DNA from: Bacteroidota bacterium | GTDB lineage: Bacteria; Bacteroidota; Bacteroidia; Bacteroidales; VadinHA17 | Reading direction: 5' to 3' | NCBI GenBank assembly: GCA_011050615.1 | Contig: DRFJ01000057.1 | Span: 38,862 to 102,861 of the forward strand | DNA: 64,000 nt | In this document: positions 44,586-53,068 of the stretch, piece after piece | How positions within the stretch are numbered: position 1 is the stretch's first letter | Layout of the letters: each line of letters begins with the position of its first letter | Translations under genes and position numbers: made by a program | The notes under the pieces: generated by a model | The model's input: only the letters and a program-made list of their open reading frames with translations | Told to the model about the DNA's origin: nothing | The model's database searches: none

Positions 44586-45809
44586 ATGAAAAATCTGACC
44601 CTGATACTGATATTGCTTGCCCTGAGCTTCACGGGAAAAATTGATGCCTGCACATCTGTTATCATAAGTGGCAAGTACACACCTGACGGCAGACCAATAA
44701 TGTGGAAGCACAGGGACACAAGTAATGAATATAATAAACTGGTTTATGTGAGGACCGGCAGATATGAATATATAGCCATGGTAAATGTCGGCGACCATGA
44801 ACAAAAAGATGCATGGATGGGAATGAATAGCAGAGGCTTCTGCATAATGAACACGGCATCATACAATCTTAACACCGGTGATGATGATAACGGGAAATAC
44901 AGCGAAGGTGAGATTATGGGGCTTGCACTGGCATCATGCGCCACTCTGGAAGATTTTGAAAAGCTGATTGAAGGGCTTGACAGGCCCACCGGACTCGAAT
45001 CTAATTTTGGTGTTATTGATGCTTTGGGCGGAGCGGCATATTACGAGGCAGGCGATAGCAGCATCACGAAAACTGATGTCAATGATCAGACAGTGGCACC
45101 CCTGGGATTTGTTGTCATGACAAACTACTCATTTAATGGTGATCCTGAAACAGGACAGGGTTATGCAAGGTATATCAGCGCCTATAATCTTTTCTACAGG
45201 GCAGCCATGCTGGATGATCTTAGCGTTGAATTTATCCTTCGCAATGCCGAAAGAAGCATGGTAAATGGATTTACGGGCCTTAACCTGGCCGACCTTGCCA
45301 CATCGGAAGATGAAGTGAAGATGGTTCATTTCAGGGATAATATTGCACGGCGTACTTCAACATCATCAGCCGTTTTTAAGGGTGTTAGTCCAGGCGATGA
45401 CCCTGCTGAGACAATGATGTGGGCTGTTGGAGGCTGGCCTCTTGCCACTCCTGCATACCCTGTGTGGCTTAATGATGACCACTTACTGCCTGAACTGCTT
45501 ACGGCACCCGAAAAAGAAAATTCCCGGATGTGCATGACAGCTCTTGAAATGAAGAGAGAAAGTATACCAATCAGACGTGGTCACGGCCAGGACTATATCA
45601 ATATAAATAAAATCTATAATCAGGAGCAGACCGGATATGCGCAGTGGATCAGGCATCTGGAAGATGAAATACTCGAAACTACCGATGAAGCAACTACCGT
45701 GTGGGGCAAAAAAGCGCCCTCAGGGAAGCAGATCAAAGAATTGTACAGAAAAATAGACGAACTGCTTATATCCAGATACCTTGAGTATGGATATCATCTT
45801 ATGGACTGA
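44586..45809 (+). CDS. Secreted Ntn-hydrolase (choloylglycine hydrolase/C45-like)
   Basis: 407 residues. Signal peptide 1-21 ends at DA, so cleavage leaves Cys22 (CTSVIISGKYTPDGRPIMWKH) as N-terminal nucleophile. The CTSxxxSGKYTxDGRPxxxKxRD pattern, with Arg and Asp positioned as in penicillin V acylase, and the later NEGG-like WMGMNSRGFCIMNTAS support a choloylglycine-hydrolase/acyl-transferase fold. Products of this family cleave amide bonds of bile salts, penicillins or acyl-homoserine lactones; the Bacteroidota branch has unknown substrates. It is exported, consistent with scavenging or signal degradation in the periplasm. Monocistronic. Confidence 0.75.
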   Translation: MKNLTLILILLALSFTGKIDACTSVIISGKYTPDGRPIMWKHRDTSNEYNKLVYVRTGRYEYIAMVNVGDHEQKDAWMGMNSRGFCIMNTASYNLNTGDDDNGKYSEGEIMGLALASCATLEDFEKLIEGLDRPTGLESNFGVIDALGGAAYYEAGDSSITKTDVNDQTVAPLGFVVMTNYSFNGDPETGQGYARYISAYNLFYRAAMLDDLSVEFILRNAERSMVNGFTGLNLADLATSEDEVKMVHFRDNIARRTSTSSAVFKGVSPGDDPAETMMWAVGGWPLATPAYPVWLNDDHLLPELLTAPEKENSRMCMTALEMKRESIPIRRGHGQDYININKIYNQEQTGYAQWIRHLEDEILETTDEATTVWGKKAPSGKQIKELYRKIDELLISRYLEYGYHLMD

Positions 45810-45942
45810 TGGGACCGAGGAACCAGAGCCCCGAGAACTCATGGCGAAGGTAACGAGTTAGACGAAGCACCGCGGCACGGCTGCTTTCAATAATTCAACA
45901 ATTACTTAGTATCTTTACGTAGAATAAACCATTTCAGCTGCT

Positions 45943-46704
45943 ATGAAACATGAATATCCTGAAAACTTCTCCCGTTTTTATGATACCATCTACAAGAAAA
46001 TGCGTGATGGTACCGACAGTGAGTATTTCCATGACCTGATAAGGGAAACGGAAGGAAAAATTCTTGAAACAGGAGTGGGTACCGGACGCCATTTTATCCG
46101 GGCTCTTAAAGACGGGGCTGATATTTACGGCATTGATATCAGCCGTTCAATGCTGAATGTTTTATATAAGAAACTTGATAAAAAGGAGCATCACCGCATT
46201 AGCCTGCAAAGTATGGTTGACTTTAGCTTTGACTTCCGCTTTAACCTTGTGCTTGCTCCTTTCAGGGTGTTTATGCACCTAATCGAAAAAGAGGAGCAGA
46301 TTATGGCTCTCAATAATGTTTATAAGCACCTGGTACCGGGTGGAAGATTCATTTTTGATGCCTTTGTACCTGATACGGGTATCCTCCATCAAGGTATCGA
46401 TCAACAAACAGATTTTGATGATGAATATGAACCCGGTAAAAGACTGAAGCGCATCGTCACATCCATGCCCGACCTTGTAAACCAGGTACTGAATATATTA
46501 TTCCGTCTTGAATGGGAAGAAGATGAGGGGATTAAGGCCGAAGAATGGGGGGTTCCCATGCGCTTTTTCTTCAGGTATGAACTGGAACACCTGATTGAAC
46601 GATCCGACTTCGAAGACTACAGCATCATAGGCGATTATAAAGGCAGTCCGCTCCACAAGGATTCCAAAGAATTTATAATAATTTGTAAGAAATTGTCATC
46701 CTGA
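45943..46704 (+). CDS. Class I SAM-dependent methyltransferase
   Basis: 253 residues. SAM motif I ILETGVGTGRHFIRAL lies at about 44-59, followed by YGIDISRSML, LVLAPFRVFMHL and LVPGGRFIFDAF, matching Methyltransf_25-type enzymes (ubiquinone/menaquinone or cyclopropane-like). No signal peptide. It lies 133 bp after the Ntn-hydrolase; the upstream spacer contains TATCTTTA at 45910-45917, a near match to the -7 box. The substrate is unknown. Confidence 0.85.
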   Translation: MKHEYPENFSRFYDTIYKKMRDGTDSEYFHDLIRETEGKILETGVGTGRHFIRALKDGADIYGIDISRSMLNVLYKKLDKKEHHRISLQSMVDFSFDFRFNLVLAPFRVFMHLIEKEEQIMALNNVYKHLVPGGRFIFDAFVPDTGILHQGIDQQTDFDDEYEPGKRLKRIVTSMPDLVNQVLNILFRLEWEEDEGIKAEEWGVPMRFFFRYELEHLIERSDFEDYSIIGDYKGSPLHKDSKEFIIICKKLSS

Positions 46705-46757
46705 CCGGATCCGTACCCCGGCGTTTAATTAATTCAGGACCTTAAAAGTTACAGGAT

Positions 46758-46919
46758 ATGGAACAACTGCTCAATATATTAAAGTCAATACTTAATCCGA
46801 CAATTGTCATAATAATTGTAGTGGCCCTGCTGATCTTTAATTCCTGGATATTCAACAGGATGAAAACCGTTAAAAACACAGCCGTTATAATAAAAAGGTC
46901 CCTGGCATTCGATGTTTAG
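46758..46919 (+). CDS. Small single-helix membrane protein
   Basis: 53 residues, absent from longer-ORF lists. Two-part layout: a short N-terminus, one strong helix TIVIIIVVALLIFNSWIF (about 15-32), then a basic C-terminus (RMKTVKNTAVIIKRS). The basic tail predicts a cytoplasmic C-terminus. It starts 54 bp after the methyltransferase stop. I recognise no family; conservation in relatives would be needed to prove it is a gene. Confidence 0.4.
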   Translation: MEQLLNILKSILNPTIVIIIVVALLIFNSWIFNRMKTVKNTAVIIKRSLAFDV

Positions 46920-47059
46920 AGCCCCTGCGACCGGAGCTGTTGAGTTTGCAGCCAGAACCTGAAATATGTACTCTTTTTACTAACTTTAACACTTCCTTTT
47001 TCAGAAGAATTAATAATTGACTTACTTTTATTGTTTACCCAAATAAAACAAATCTTATT

Positions 47060-50000
47060 ATGAAAAGAATACTTCCTATTTTCATCCTTGCAGCACTGGC
47101 ATCCATACTACAGCTGTCTGCACAGGACGAGGCAAGATTACTGCGATTTCCAGCCGTTTCGGGTGACCAGCTTGTGTTTTCATATGCCGGCGACCTGTAC
47201 ACAAGCAGCATTAACGGCGGCATGGCCCGCAAACTGACCACACACAATGGTTACGAGATGTTTCCCAAATTTTCACCCGACGGGAGCGAGATAGCTTTTA
47301 CGGGCCAGTATGACGGCAATACAGAGGTGTTTAAAATCCCCGCGGCGGGTGGTTCACCTGAAAGACTGACCTATACTGCCACCCTGCGCCGCGATGATAT
47401 CGGAGACCGTATGGGCCCTAACAACATAGTAATGGCCTGGTCGCCCGATGGTAAACATATTGTATACCGTTCCCGCAAGCAGTCGTTCAACGACTTCCGC
47501 GGTCAGCTTTTCACCGTAGCGGCAAACGGAGGACTCTCCGCTGAGATGCCACTGACCGACGGGGGCTTTTGCTCCTATTCACCCGATGGCAAAAAACTTG
47601 CCTTTAACTGGGTATTCCGCGAATTCCGTACCTGGAAATATTACCGGGGAGGCATGGCAGATGATATCCGCATTTACGATTTTAAAAGCGGGAAGGTTGA
47701 AAAAATAACAGACAGCCCCGCCCAGGATATCATCCCGATGTGGATAGGTAAGGAAATATATTTCCTTTCCGACCGCGACCGCATAATGAACCTCTTTGCT
47801 TATAACACTGAAACAGGCGATACACGCAAGGTGACCAATTACACCGATTATGATATTAAGTTCCCCTCCCACAGCGATAAGCATATAGCCTTTGAAAAAG
47901 GTGGCTGCATCTATATCTTCGATGTTGAAACACAGCAGGCAAAAAAGCCGGACATCCGGATAGCAAATGACCGCCCGTGGGCACGCAGCGAATGGAAAGA
48001 TGCCTCGAAAAGTATACGGAAAGCAAGCCCTTCACCCAACGGCGAGCGGGTGGTATTCAGTGCCAGGGGTGATATATGGTCATTACCTGCGAAAAACGGG
48101 ATAACTCATAATCTTACCGCTACCTCCGGTGTTAATGAACGCGATGCCAGATGGTCACCCGACGGTAAACATATTGCATATATATCAGATGTTTCAGGTG
48201 AATTTGAAATATATATCATGCCACAGGACGGTACAGGTGAACCGGTGCAACTCACCATGGGCAATGAAACCTATATCTTCTCACTGGAATGGTCACCTGA
48301 CAGTAAAAAATTACTTTACCACAACAAGAAAAGGGAATTATGCTATGTTGATGTTGAAACAAAGAAGGTTACCGTAATAGAGCAGTCAGATCGTTCAACA
48401 GGATTCAGCTATAACTGGTCGCCCGACAGCAAATGGATTACCTATACCCGCCCGCAAAGGGATATGACTATCATAAGACTATATAACCTGGAGGATAAAA
48501 AATCCTATGAGGTCACAGAAGGCTGGTATAACTCATATAATCCTTCCTTCAGCAGCGATGGCAAATACCTTCTTTTCACCTCGTCACGTGATTTCAACCC
48601 TGTATACAGCCAGACAGAATGGAACCACGCCTATGTGGATATGAGCCGTATATACCTTGTTACCCTTTCAAAAGATACTCCTTCACCCTTCGCCCCGGAG
48701 AATGATGTTGTGAAGATTGAGGAAGAGAAAAAAGGAGAAGGAGAGAAGAAGAAAAATGACACGGATAATAAAGATATTAAAATCGATATAGACGGTATAC
48801 AGGAACGCATAATCGGACTGCCCGTGTCACCGGGTAATTATTCAGGCGTCATTGGTGTTAACGGGAAAATTTATTATAGTGTACGTAGTTCCTCCGGACG
48901 GGGTAGCACCATGAAAATGTATGACCTGGACAAGAAAAAGGAAACAGAACTGGGCAGTAATATAAGGTATAGCCTCACGCCTAACGGCAAGAAAATGCTG
49001 GTAAGCATGAACAGGCAGTGGGGAGTAATTGACCTGCCATCAGGAAAAATAGAAATCAGGGACCGGATTGATGTATCGGAAATGAAAGTGCTTGTCAATC
49101 TGCAGGAAGAATGGCAGCAGATGTTCGACGAGGTATGGAGGCATATGCGTGATTTCTTCTATGACCCCGGGATGCACGGTGTCGACTGGAAGGCCATATA
49201 CGATAAATATAATGTCCTTGTCCCCCATGTAAGCCATCGTTCCGACCTGGCTTACCTTATGGGCGAAATGATAGCCGAACTGAACGTGGGGCACGCCTAT
49301 GTCAATAATGGTGAAAAACCTGAGCCTGAGAGAATACAACTGGGCCTGCTTGGTGCACAGCTCAGCCGAGATAAAAGCGGGTATTTCCGTATTGATAAAA
49401 TCCTGCAGGGAGCCAACTGGAGTGATCAACTTGCTTCCCCCCTTCGTGCTATAGGTGTAAATGCAAACGAAGGCGACTATATAATCTCCCTGGACGGCAT
49501 TGATGTCACTACCACTGATGATATCTACACCCTCCTGGCAGGCAAGGCAGGCAATGAGGTGATGCTGGAGCTCAATTCCAGACCTGCCGTGGAAGGCAGT
49601 CGCAAAGTGCTTGTTAAACCCATAGCCAATGAATCATCACTGTATTACTACCAGTGGGTGCACAACAATATAGAAGAGGTAAGCAAACAAACCGATGGCA
49701 GGGTTGGTTATATACACATACCCGATATGGGGGTGAGCGGACTAAATGAGTTTGCAAAATATTATTATCCCCAGCTTACCAAGGAAGGCCTGATTATCGA
49801 TGTGCGAGGCAATGGTGGCGGCAATGTATCACCAATGATAATTGAAAGACTGATGCGACAGCTTACCTATATGACCATGCATACCGGTCAGCAGGAGGGT
49901 GATCCAAACCCGGTGGGCATGCACGTTGGACCAAAGGTTACCTTGCTTGATAAATATTCAGCATCCGACGGTGATCTTTTCCCCTACCGCTTCCAGGTCA

Positions 50001-50314
50001 ACGAACTGGGACCTACAATCGGAACCAGGTCATGGGGCGGCGTGGTAGGATACAGCGGAGCCATTCCCCTGATTGACGGCGGATCAATTATTACACCCTC
50101 ATACGCACCATATGATAAGGATGGTAAAGGATTTGTCATTGAGGGTGAAGGTGTAATACCCGATATAATTATTGAGAACGATCCTGCCGAACTGTATAAG
50201 GGTAAGGACGCACAGCTTAACAAGGCTGTTGAGGTAATCCTTGAAGAACTGGAAAAATCACCTGTCAAGTTGCCACCGATACCGCCCTTCCCTGACAAGT
50301 CGGGAAAGAAGTAG
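47060..50314 (+). CDS. Tricorn-like S41 protease with PD40 repeats and PDZ domain
   Basis: 1084 residues. Signal peptide 1-21; two PD40 beta-propellers (about 25-310 and 340-550) with FSPDGSEIAFTG, WSPDGKHIVYRS, WSPDSKKLLYHN; a Glu/Lys-rich linker (about 555-580); a tricorn C1 domain; a PDZ domain (about 760-850) and an S41 protease domain (about 860-1060) with GLIIDVRGNGGG and the nucleophile region DKYSASDGDLFPYRF, matching tricorn core residues. Tricorn-type proteases trim peptides in the cytoplasm of archaea, whereas Bacteroidota forms are exported. A hairpin terminator follows. Function: periplasmic oligopeptide processing. Confidence 0.93.
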   Translation: MKRILPIFILAALASILQLSAQDEARLLRFPAVSGDQLVFSYAGDLYTSSINGGMARKLTTHNGYEMFPKFSPDGSEIAFTGQYDGNTEVFKIPAAGGSPERLTYTATLRRDDIGDRMGPNNIVMAWSPDGKHIVYRSRKQSFNDFRGQLFTVAANGGLSAEMPLTDGGFCSYSPDGKKLAFNWVFREFRTWKYYRGGMADDIRIYDFKSGKVEKITDSPAQDIIPMWIGKEIYFLSDRDRIMNLFAYNTETGDTRKVTNYTDYDIKFPSHSDKHIAFEKGGCIYIFDVETQQAKKPDIRIANDRPWARSEWKDASKSIRKASPSPNGERVVFSARGDIWSLPAKNGITHNLTATSGVNERDARWSPDGKHIAYISDVSGEFEIYIMPQDGTGEPVQLTMGNETYIFSLEWSPDSKKLLYHNKKRELCYVDVETKKVTVIEQSDRSTGFSYNWSPDSKWITYTRPQRDMTIIRLYNLEDKKSYEVTEGWYNSYNPSFSSDGKYLLFTSSRDFNPVYSQTEWNHAYVDMSRIYLVTLSKDTPSPFAPENDVVKIEEEKKGEGEKKKNDTDNKDIKIDIDGIQERIIGLPVSPGNYSGVIGVNGKIYYSVRSSSGRGSTMKMYDLDKKKETELGSNIRYSLTPNGKKMLVSMNRQWGVIDLPSGKIEIRDRIDVSEMKVLVNLQEEWQQMFDEVWRHMRDFFYDPGMHGVDWKAIYDKYNVLVPHVSHRSDLAYLMGEMIAELNVGHAYVNNGEKPEPERIQLGLLGAQLSRDKSGYFRIDKILQGANWSDQLASPLRAIGVNANEGDYIISLDGIDVTTTDDIYTLLAGKAGNEVMLELNSRPAVEGSRKVLVKPIANESSLYYYQWVHNNIEEVSKQTDGRVGYIHIPDMGVSGLNEFAKYYYPQLTKEGLIIDVRGNGGGNVSPMIIERLMRQLTYMTMHTGQQEGDPNPVGMHVGPKVTLLDKYSASDGDLFPYRFQVNELGPTIGTRSWGGVVGYSGAIPLIDGGSIITPSYAPYDKDGKGFVIEGEGVIPDIIIENDPAELYKGKDAQLNKAVEVILEELEKSPVKLPPIPPFPDKSGKK

Positions 50315-50319
50315 AAACG

Positions 50320-50367
50320 AAAGACCGAGAGGCTAATGGACTAAGGTCCTTAGCCTCCCAGTCTTTT
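50320..50367. terminator. Bidirectional hairpin terminator between convergent genes
   Basis: AAAGAC at 50320-50325 pairs with GTCTTT at 50361-50366; GAGGCTAA at 50329-50336 pairs with TTAGCCTC at 50350-50357, with GGAC/GTCC extending the loop side. The stem is interrupted by small bulges, and a T-run follows (GTCTTTTC), with an A-run at the start, so it can work in both directions for the protease gene and the convergent terC gene. Confidence 0.8.
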
Positions 50368-50381
50368 CATCACTCCGTCTT

Positions 50382-51359
50382 TTAGTCATTCCCTGTGCGC
50401 TTTGCTCCCCGCTCCCTGCCCTGTACCACGTGCTCAGACCTCAGGGAAGACACTGTGCCTGCCAGCATGGCCGCAATGATAAACGAAAGTGAAACCCATT
50501 CAGGAGGATCAACAAGATCATGCGTCAGCATTTTTATACCAACATAAAGAAGTATTACAATCAGGCTGTATTTCAGGTTCCTGAACCTGTCAAGCATGTT
50601 TGAAAGGAAGAAATACATAGACCTCAGTCCCAGGATCGCAAGTATATTCGAGCTGAACACAAGGAAGGGGTCTGAAGTGATGGCCAGTATGGCGGGTACA
50701 CTGTCCACTGCGAACAATACATCAGTAGCTTCTATTACCATCAATGCCACCATCAGGGGTGTCAGAATTATTTTCCGCTTGTAACGAATAAAAAATCTCT
50801 GCCCCTTTAAGTCGCTTGTTACCGGGAATATCCTGTTTACAAGCCTGTACACCTGTGATTTACGAAAATCACTCTCCTTGTTCCTTTTCAGGTACATGTT
50901 TATTGCGGTAAACAGGAGGAAGGCCCCGAAAACGTAAATAATCCAGTCTATCTTATGTATCAGCATCACCCCGAAGAGTATCATTAGCAGACGGAAAACA
51001 ATGGCTCCGAGTATACCCCAGAAAAGTACGCGATGCTGGTATTTCATCGGTATCCTGAAGGTGGTGAAGATAACTGCCATAACAAATATATTATCAATAC
51101 TGAGAGACAGTTCAATAAGGTACCCGGTAATGTATTTTATTACTGCGGATTTTGGGGTAAGATTGTCAATATTATGAACCAGGTTGTTTTTGTAAAGCAA
51201 ATAGATCACACCTGAGAAGGCAAGCGCCAGCAAAACCCACGTTACAGTCCATGATGTTGCTTCCCTGAGTGATATAACGTGAGCCTGCCTGTTAAAAAGC
51301 CCGAGGTCTATGACCATAAAAACGAGAATGGCAGCAATGAAGATTATCCAGAAAAGCAT
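50382..51359 (-). CDS. TerC/Alx-family integral membrane protein
   Basis: 325 residues with eight or nine hydrophobic segments and the family's acidic membrane residues: SLSIDNIFVMAVIFTTF and EATDVLFAVDSVPAILAI, both with conserved Asp or Glu in the helix. TerC/Alx/MeeF-type proteins are metal (manganese or other divalent) exporters or tellurite-resistance factors. The C-terminus is basic. It is monocistronic with a convergent terminator. No other ter genes are near, so metal homeostasis is more likely than tellurite resistance. Confidence 0.94.
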   Translation of the reverse strand: MLFWIIFIAAILVFMVIDLGLFNRQAHVISLREATSWTVTWVLLALAFSGVIYLLYKNNLVHNIDNLTPKSAVIKYITGYLIELSLSIDNIFVMAVIFTTFRIPMKYQHRVLFWGILGAIVFRLLMILFGVMLIHKIDWIIYVFGAFLLFTAINMYLKRNKESDFRKSQVYRLVNRIFPVTSDLKGQRFFIRYKRKIILTPLMVALMVIEATDVLFAVDSVPAILAITSDPFLVFSSNILAILGLRSMYFFLSNMLDRFRNLKYSLIVILLYVGIKMLTHDLVDPPEWVSLSFIIAAMLAGTVSSLRSEHVVQGRERGAKRTGND

Positions 51360-51535
51360 GGGCTTAGAATAGAATAAAATTAAAGGTCAAATATACGCTA
51401 ATATGAATTGATTCAAGTGCATTCACGGAATTTTTTAACCACCCGGCCGGTCATCAAAAATTCGATTTTCTCATATATTTTTCTTACATTCATATCCTGA
51501 ATCTATTAACCCTTTAACTTGAAACCAGGCACCCG

Positions 51536-52595
51536 ATGTCCTGTTTCTTATTTATGCCGGAAATGGGAAAAAATAACTTCATAAAAGCAATACCTGTACT
51601 TTTATTCCTGATCTTCTTCACGGGTTTCCCCGGATGCAGGTCAACGGAATCAACAGGTATCATAGATTTGAATGAATTAACAATATCTGAAATTCACAGG
51701 GCATACCGGGATGGTCTGTATAACAGTCGTGAGCTCGTCGAAGCTTACCTTGCCAGGATTGATAAACTTGATGAACAAACAAACGCGCTTACTGTCATTA
51801 ACCCTGCGGCCCTTCAGATTGCCGGTAAACTGGATGATGAATACAGAAGGACAGGGGTGTTGAGGCCCCTCCATGGCATACCCCTGGCAGTAAAGGATAA
51901 TATCAATACAGCAGGCCTTCCTACTACCGCAGGCTCACTTGCACTGAGGGATTTTATTCCCGGTGAGGACGCCTTTATCATAAAGAGGCTTGTTGAGGCC
52001 GGGGCTATTATAATTGCAAAATCCAATATGGCTGAATGGGCTTTCAGTCCCATGCATACCGAAAGCTCTACAGGAGGTACGACACGCAACCCGTATAATA
52101 CCGAACATGTGCCTGCAGGCCCCAGCGGGGGCACTGCAGCCGCTGTCGCCGCCAATTTTGCCACCGTTGGGCTGGGTACTGATACGGGCAACTCCATCAG
52201 GGGCCCTTCTTCCCACTGTGCACTGGTCGGATTCAGGACTACCATGGGACTTGTCAGCAGGTCGGCTGTCGTCCCCCTTTACCTGCGCAATGATGTGGTG
52301 GGGCCAATGTGCCGGACTGTGGAAGATGCCACCAGGATCCTTAATGTTATAGCAGGATATGACCCGGATGATCCCCTGACGGAATATTCAAAAGGGAGAA
52401 TACCGGGGCGACAACAGCCAGGTCATAGCGCCTCATACAGGACAACCTGCTTTTACAGTGCCTATGGGCTATACCGGGGCTGATCTGCCGGCCGGGCTCC
52501 AGTTCCTCGGCCGCATGTACGACGAAGCCACCCTGATAAAGCTTGTCTATTCCTATGAACAGGGGACTAAACACCGCTTGCCACCAGGCCTTTAA
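51536..52595 (+). pseudogene. Amidase-signature protein with central deletion and frameshift
   Basis: A lipoprotein-type signal ([20 protein letters not shown] at about 34) precedes the amidase-signature half: [11 protein letters not shown] (catalytic Lys) and [21 protein letters not shown] with [12 protein letters not shown] (cis-Ser and nucleophile Ser). The frame then departs into unrelated residues near 52408 and stops at 52483. In the next frame the true C-terminus follows, [18 protein letters not shown] ... [20 protein letters not shown], ending with TAA at 52593-52595. Between [16 protein letters not shown] and GDNSQ, some 130-150 residues of a 500-residue family are missing, so a deletion with a frame change has removed the middle. 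An assembly fault would look the same. Confidence 0.85.
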
Positions 52596-52689
52596 TTTAC
52601 CTTTGTTTTTAAATATCAGTCTTTCATTACCTCCAGTCTTTCATTCGTTTAAAATTTTATAATTAACTGAATATAACTTAATTGAAAAT

Positions 52690-53058
52690 TTGAGAACGAA
52701 TGCAAGAAAAGAATATCGTGATGAAATTCTGAGAATAATGGAATACTGGAACATGCATCACGTTCCTTCAGAGGAAATGCCTGAACCGGATATTTCCTGC
52801 TTTTATTGCAGAGGGAGATGGAAAGGTGATTGGAGCCTCAGGGTATAACATGATCTCCGCTACTATCCGCAAAACTACACTCCCGGGAGTGGATCCAAAT
52901 GTGAAGGGAAAGGGCATCGGGATGGCTTTGCAGGAAGCACCTTTGAAAAAGATGTATGAGATGGGAGCAAGAAAGGTAATAACAAATGCTGACCGCTGTA
53001 CGCGGCACACGAAATCTGGAACTTTTACTATTTTTACAGGCAACATTGTAAGAATTAA
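52690..53058 (+). pseudogene. GNAT acetyltransferase remnant with two frameshifts
   Basis: Three frames are needed to read a continuous GNAT protein: EYRDEILRIMEYWNMHHVPS-type text (start near 52690), then from about 52790 the frame IFPAFIAEGDGKVIGASGYN with KGKGIGMALQEA (motif A near 52910-52935), and from about 53010 a third frame reading AHEIWNFYYFYRQHCKN to the stop at 53058. Two single-base frameshifts thus break one gene of about 120 codons. No intact start codon is visible (TTG at 52690 is possible). It adjoins the broken amidase, suggesting local decay. Confidence 0.65.
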
Positions 53059-53068
53059 GTAAAAGAAC

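Noticed and set aside
50382..51359. Tellurite-resistance operon
   Set aside because: Only the TerC-like gene is present; no TerD/TerZ-type genes are near.
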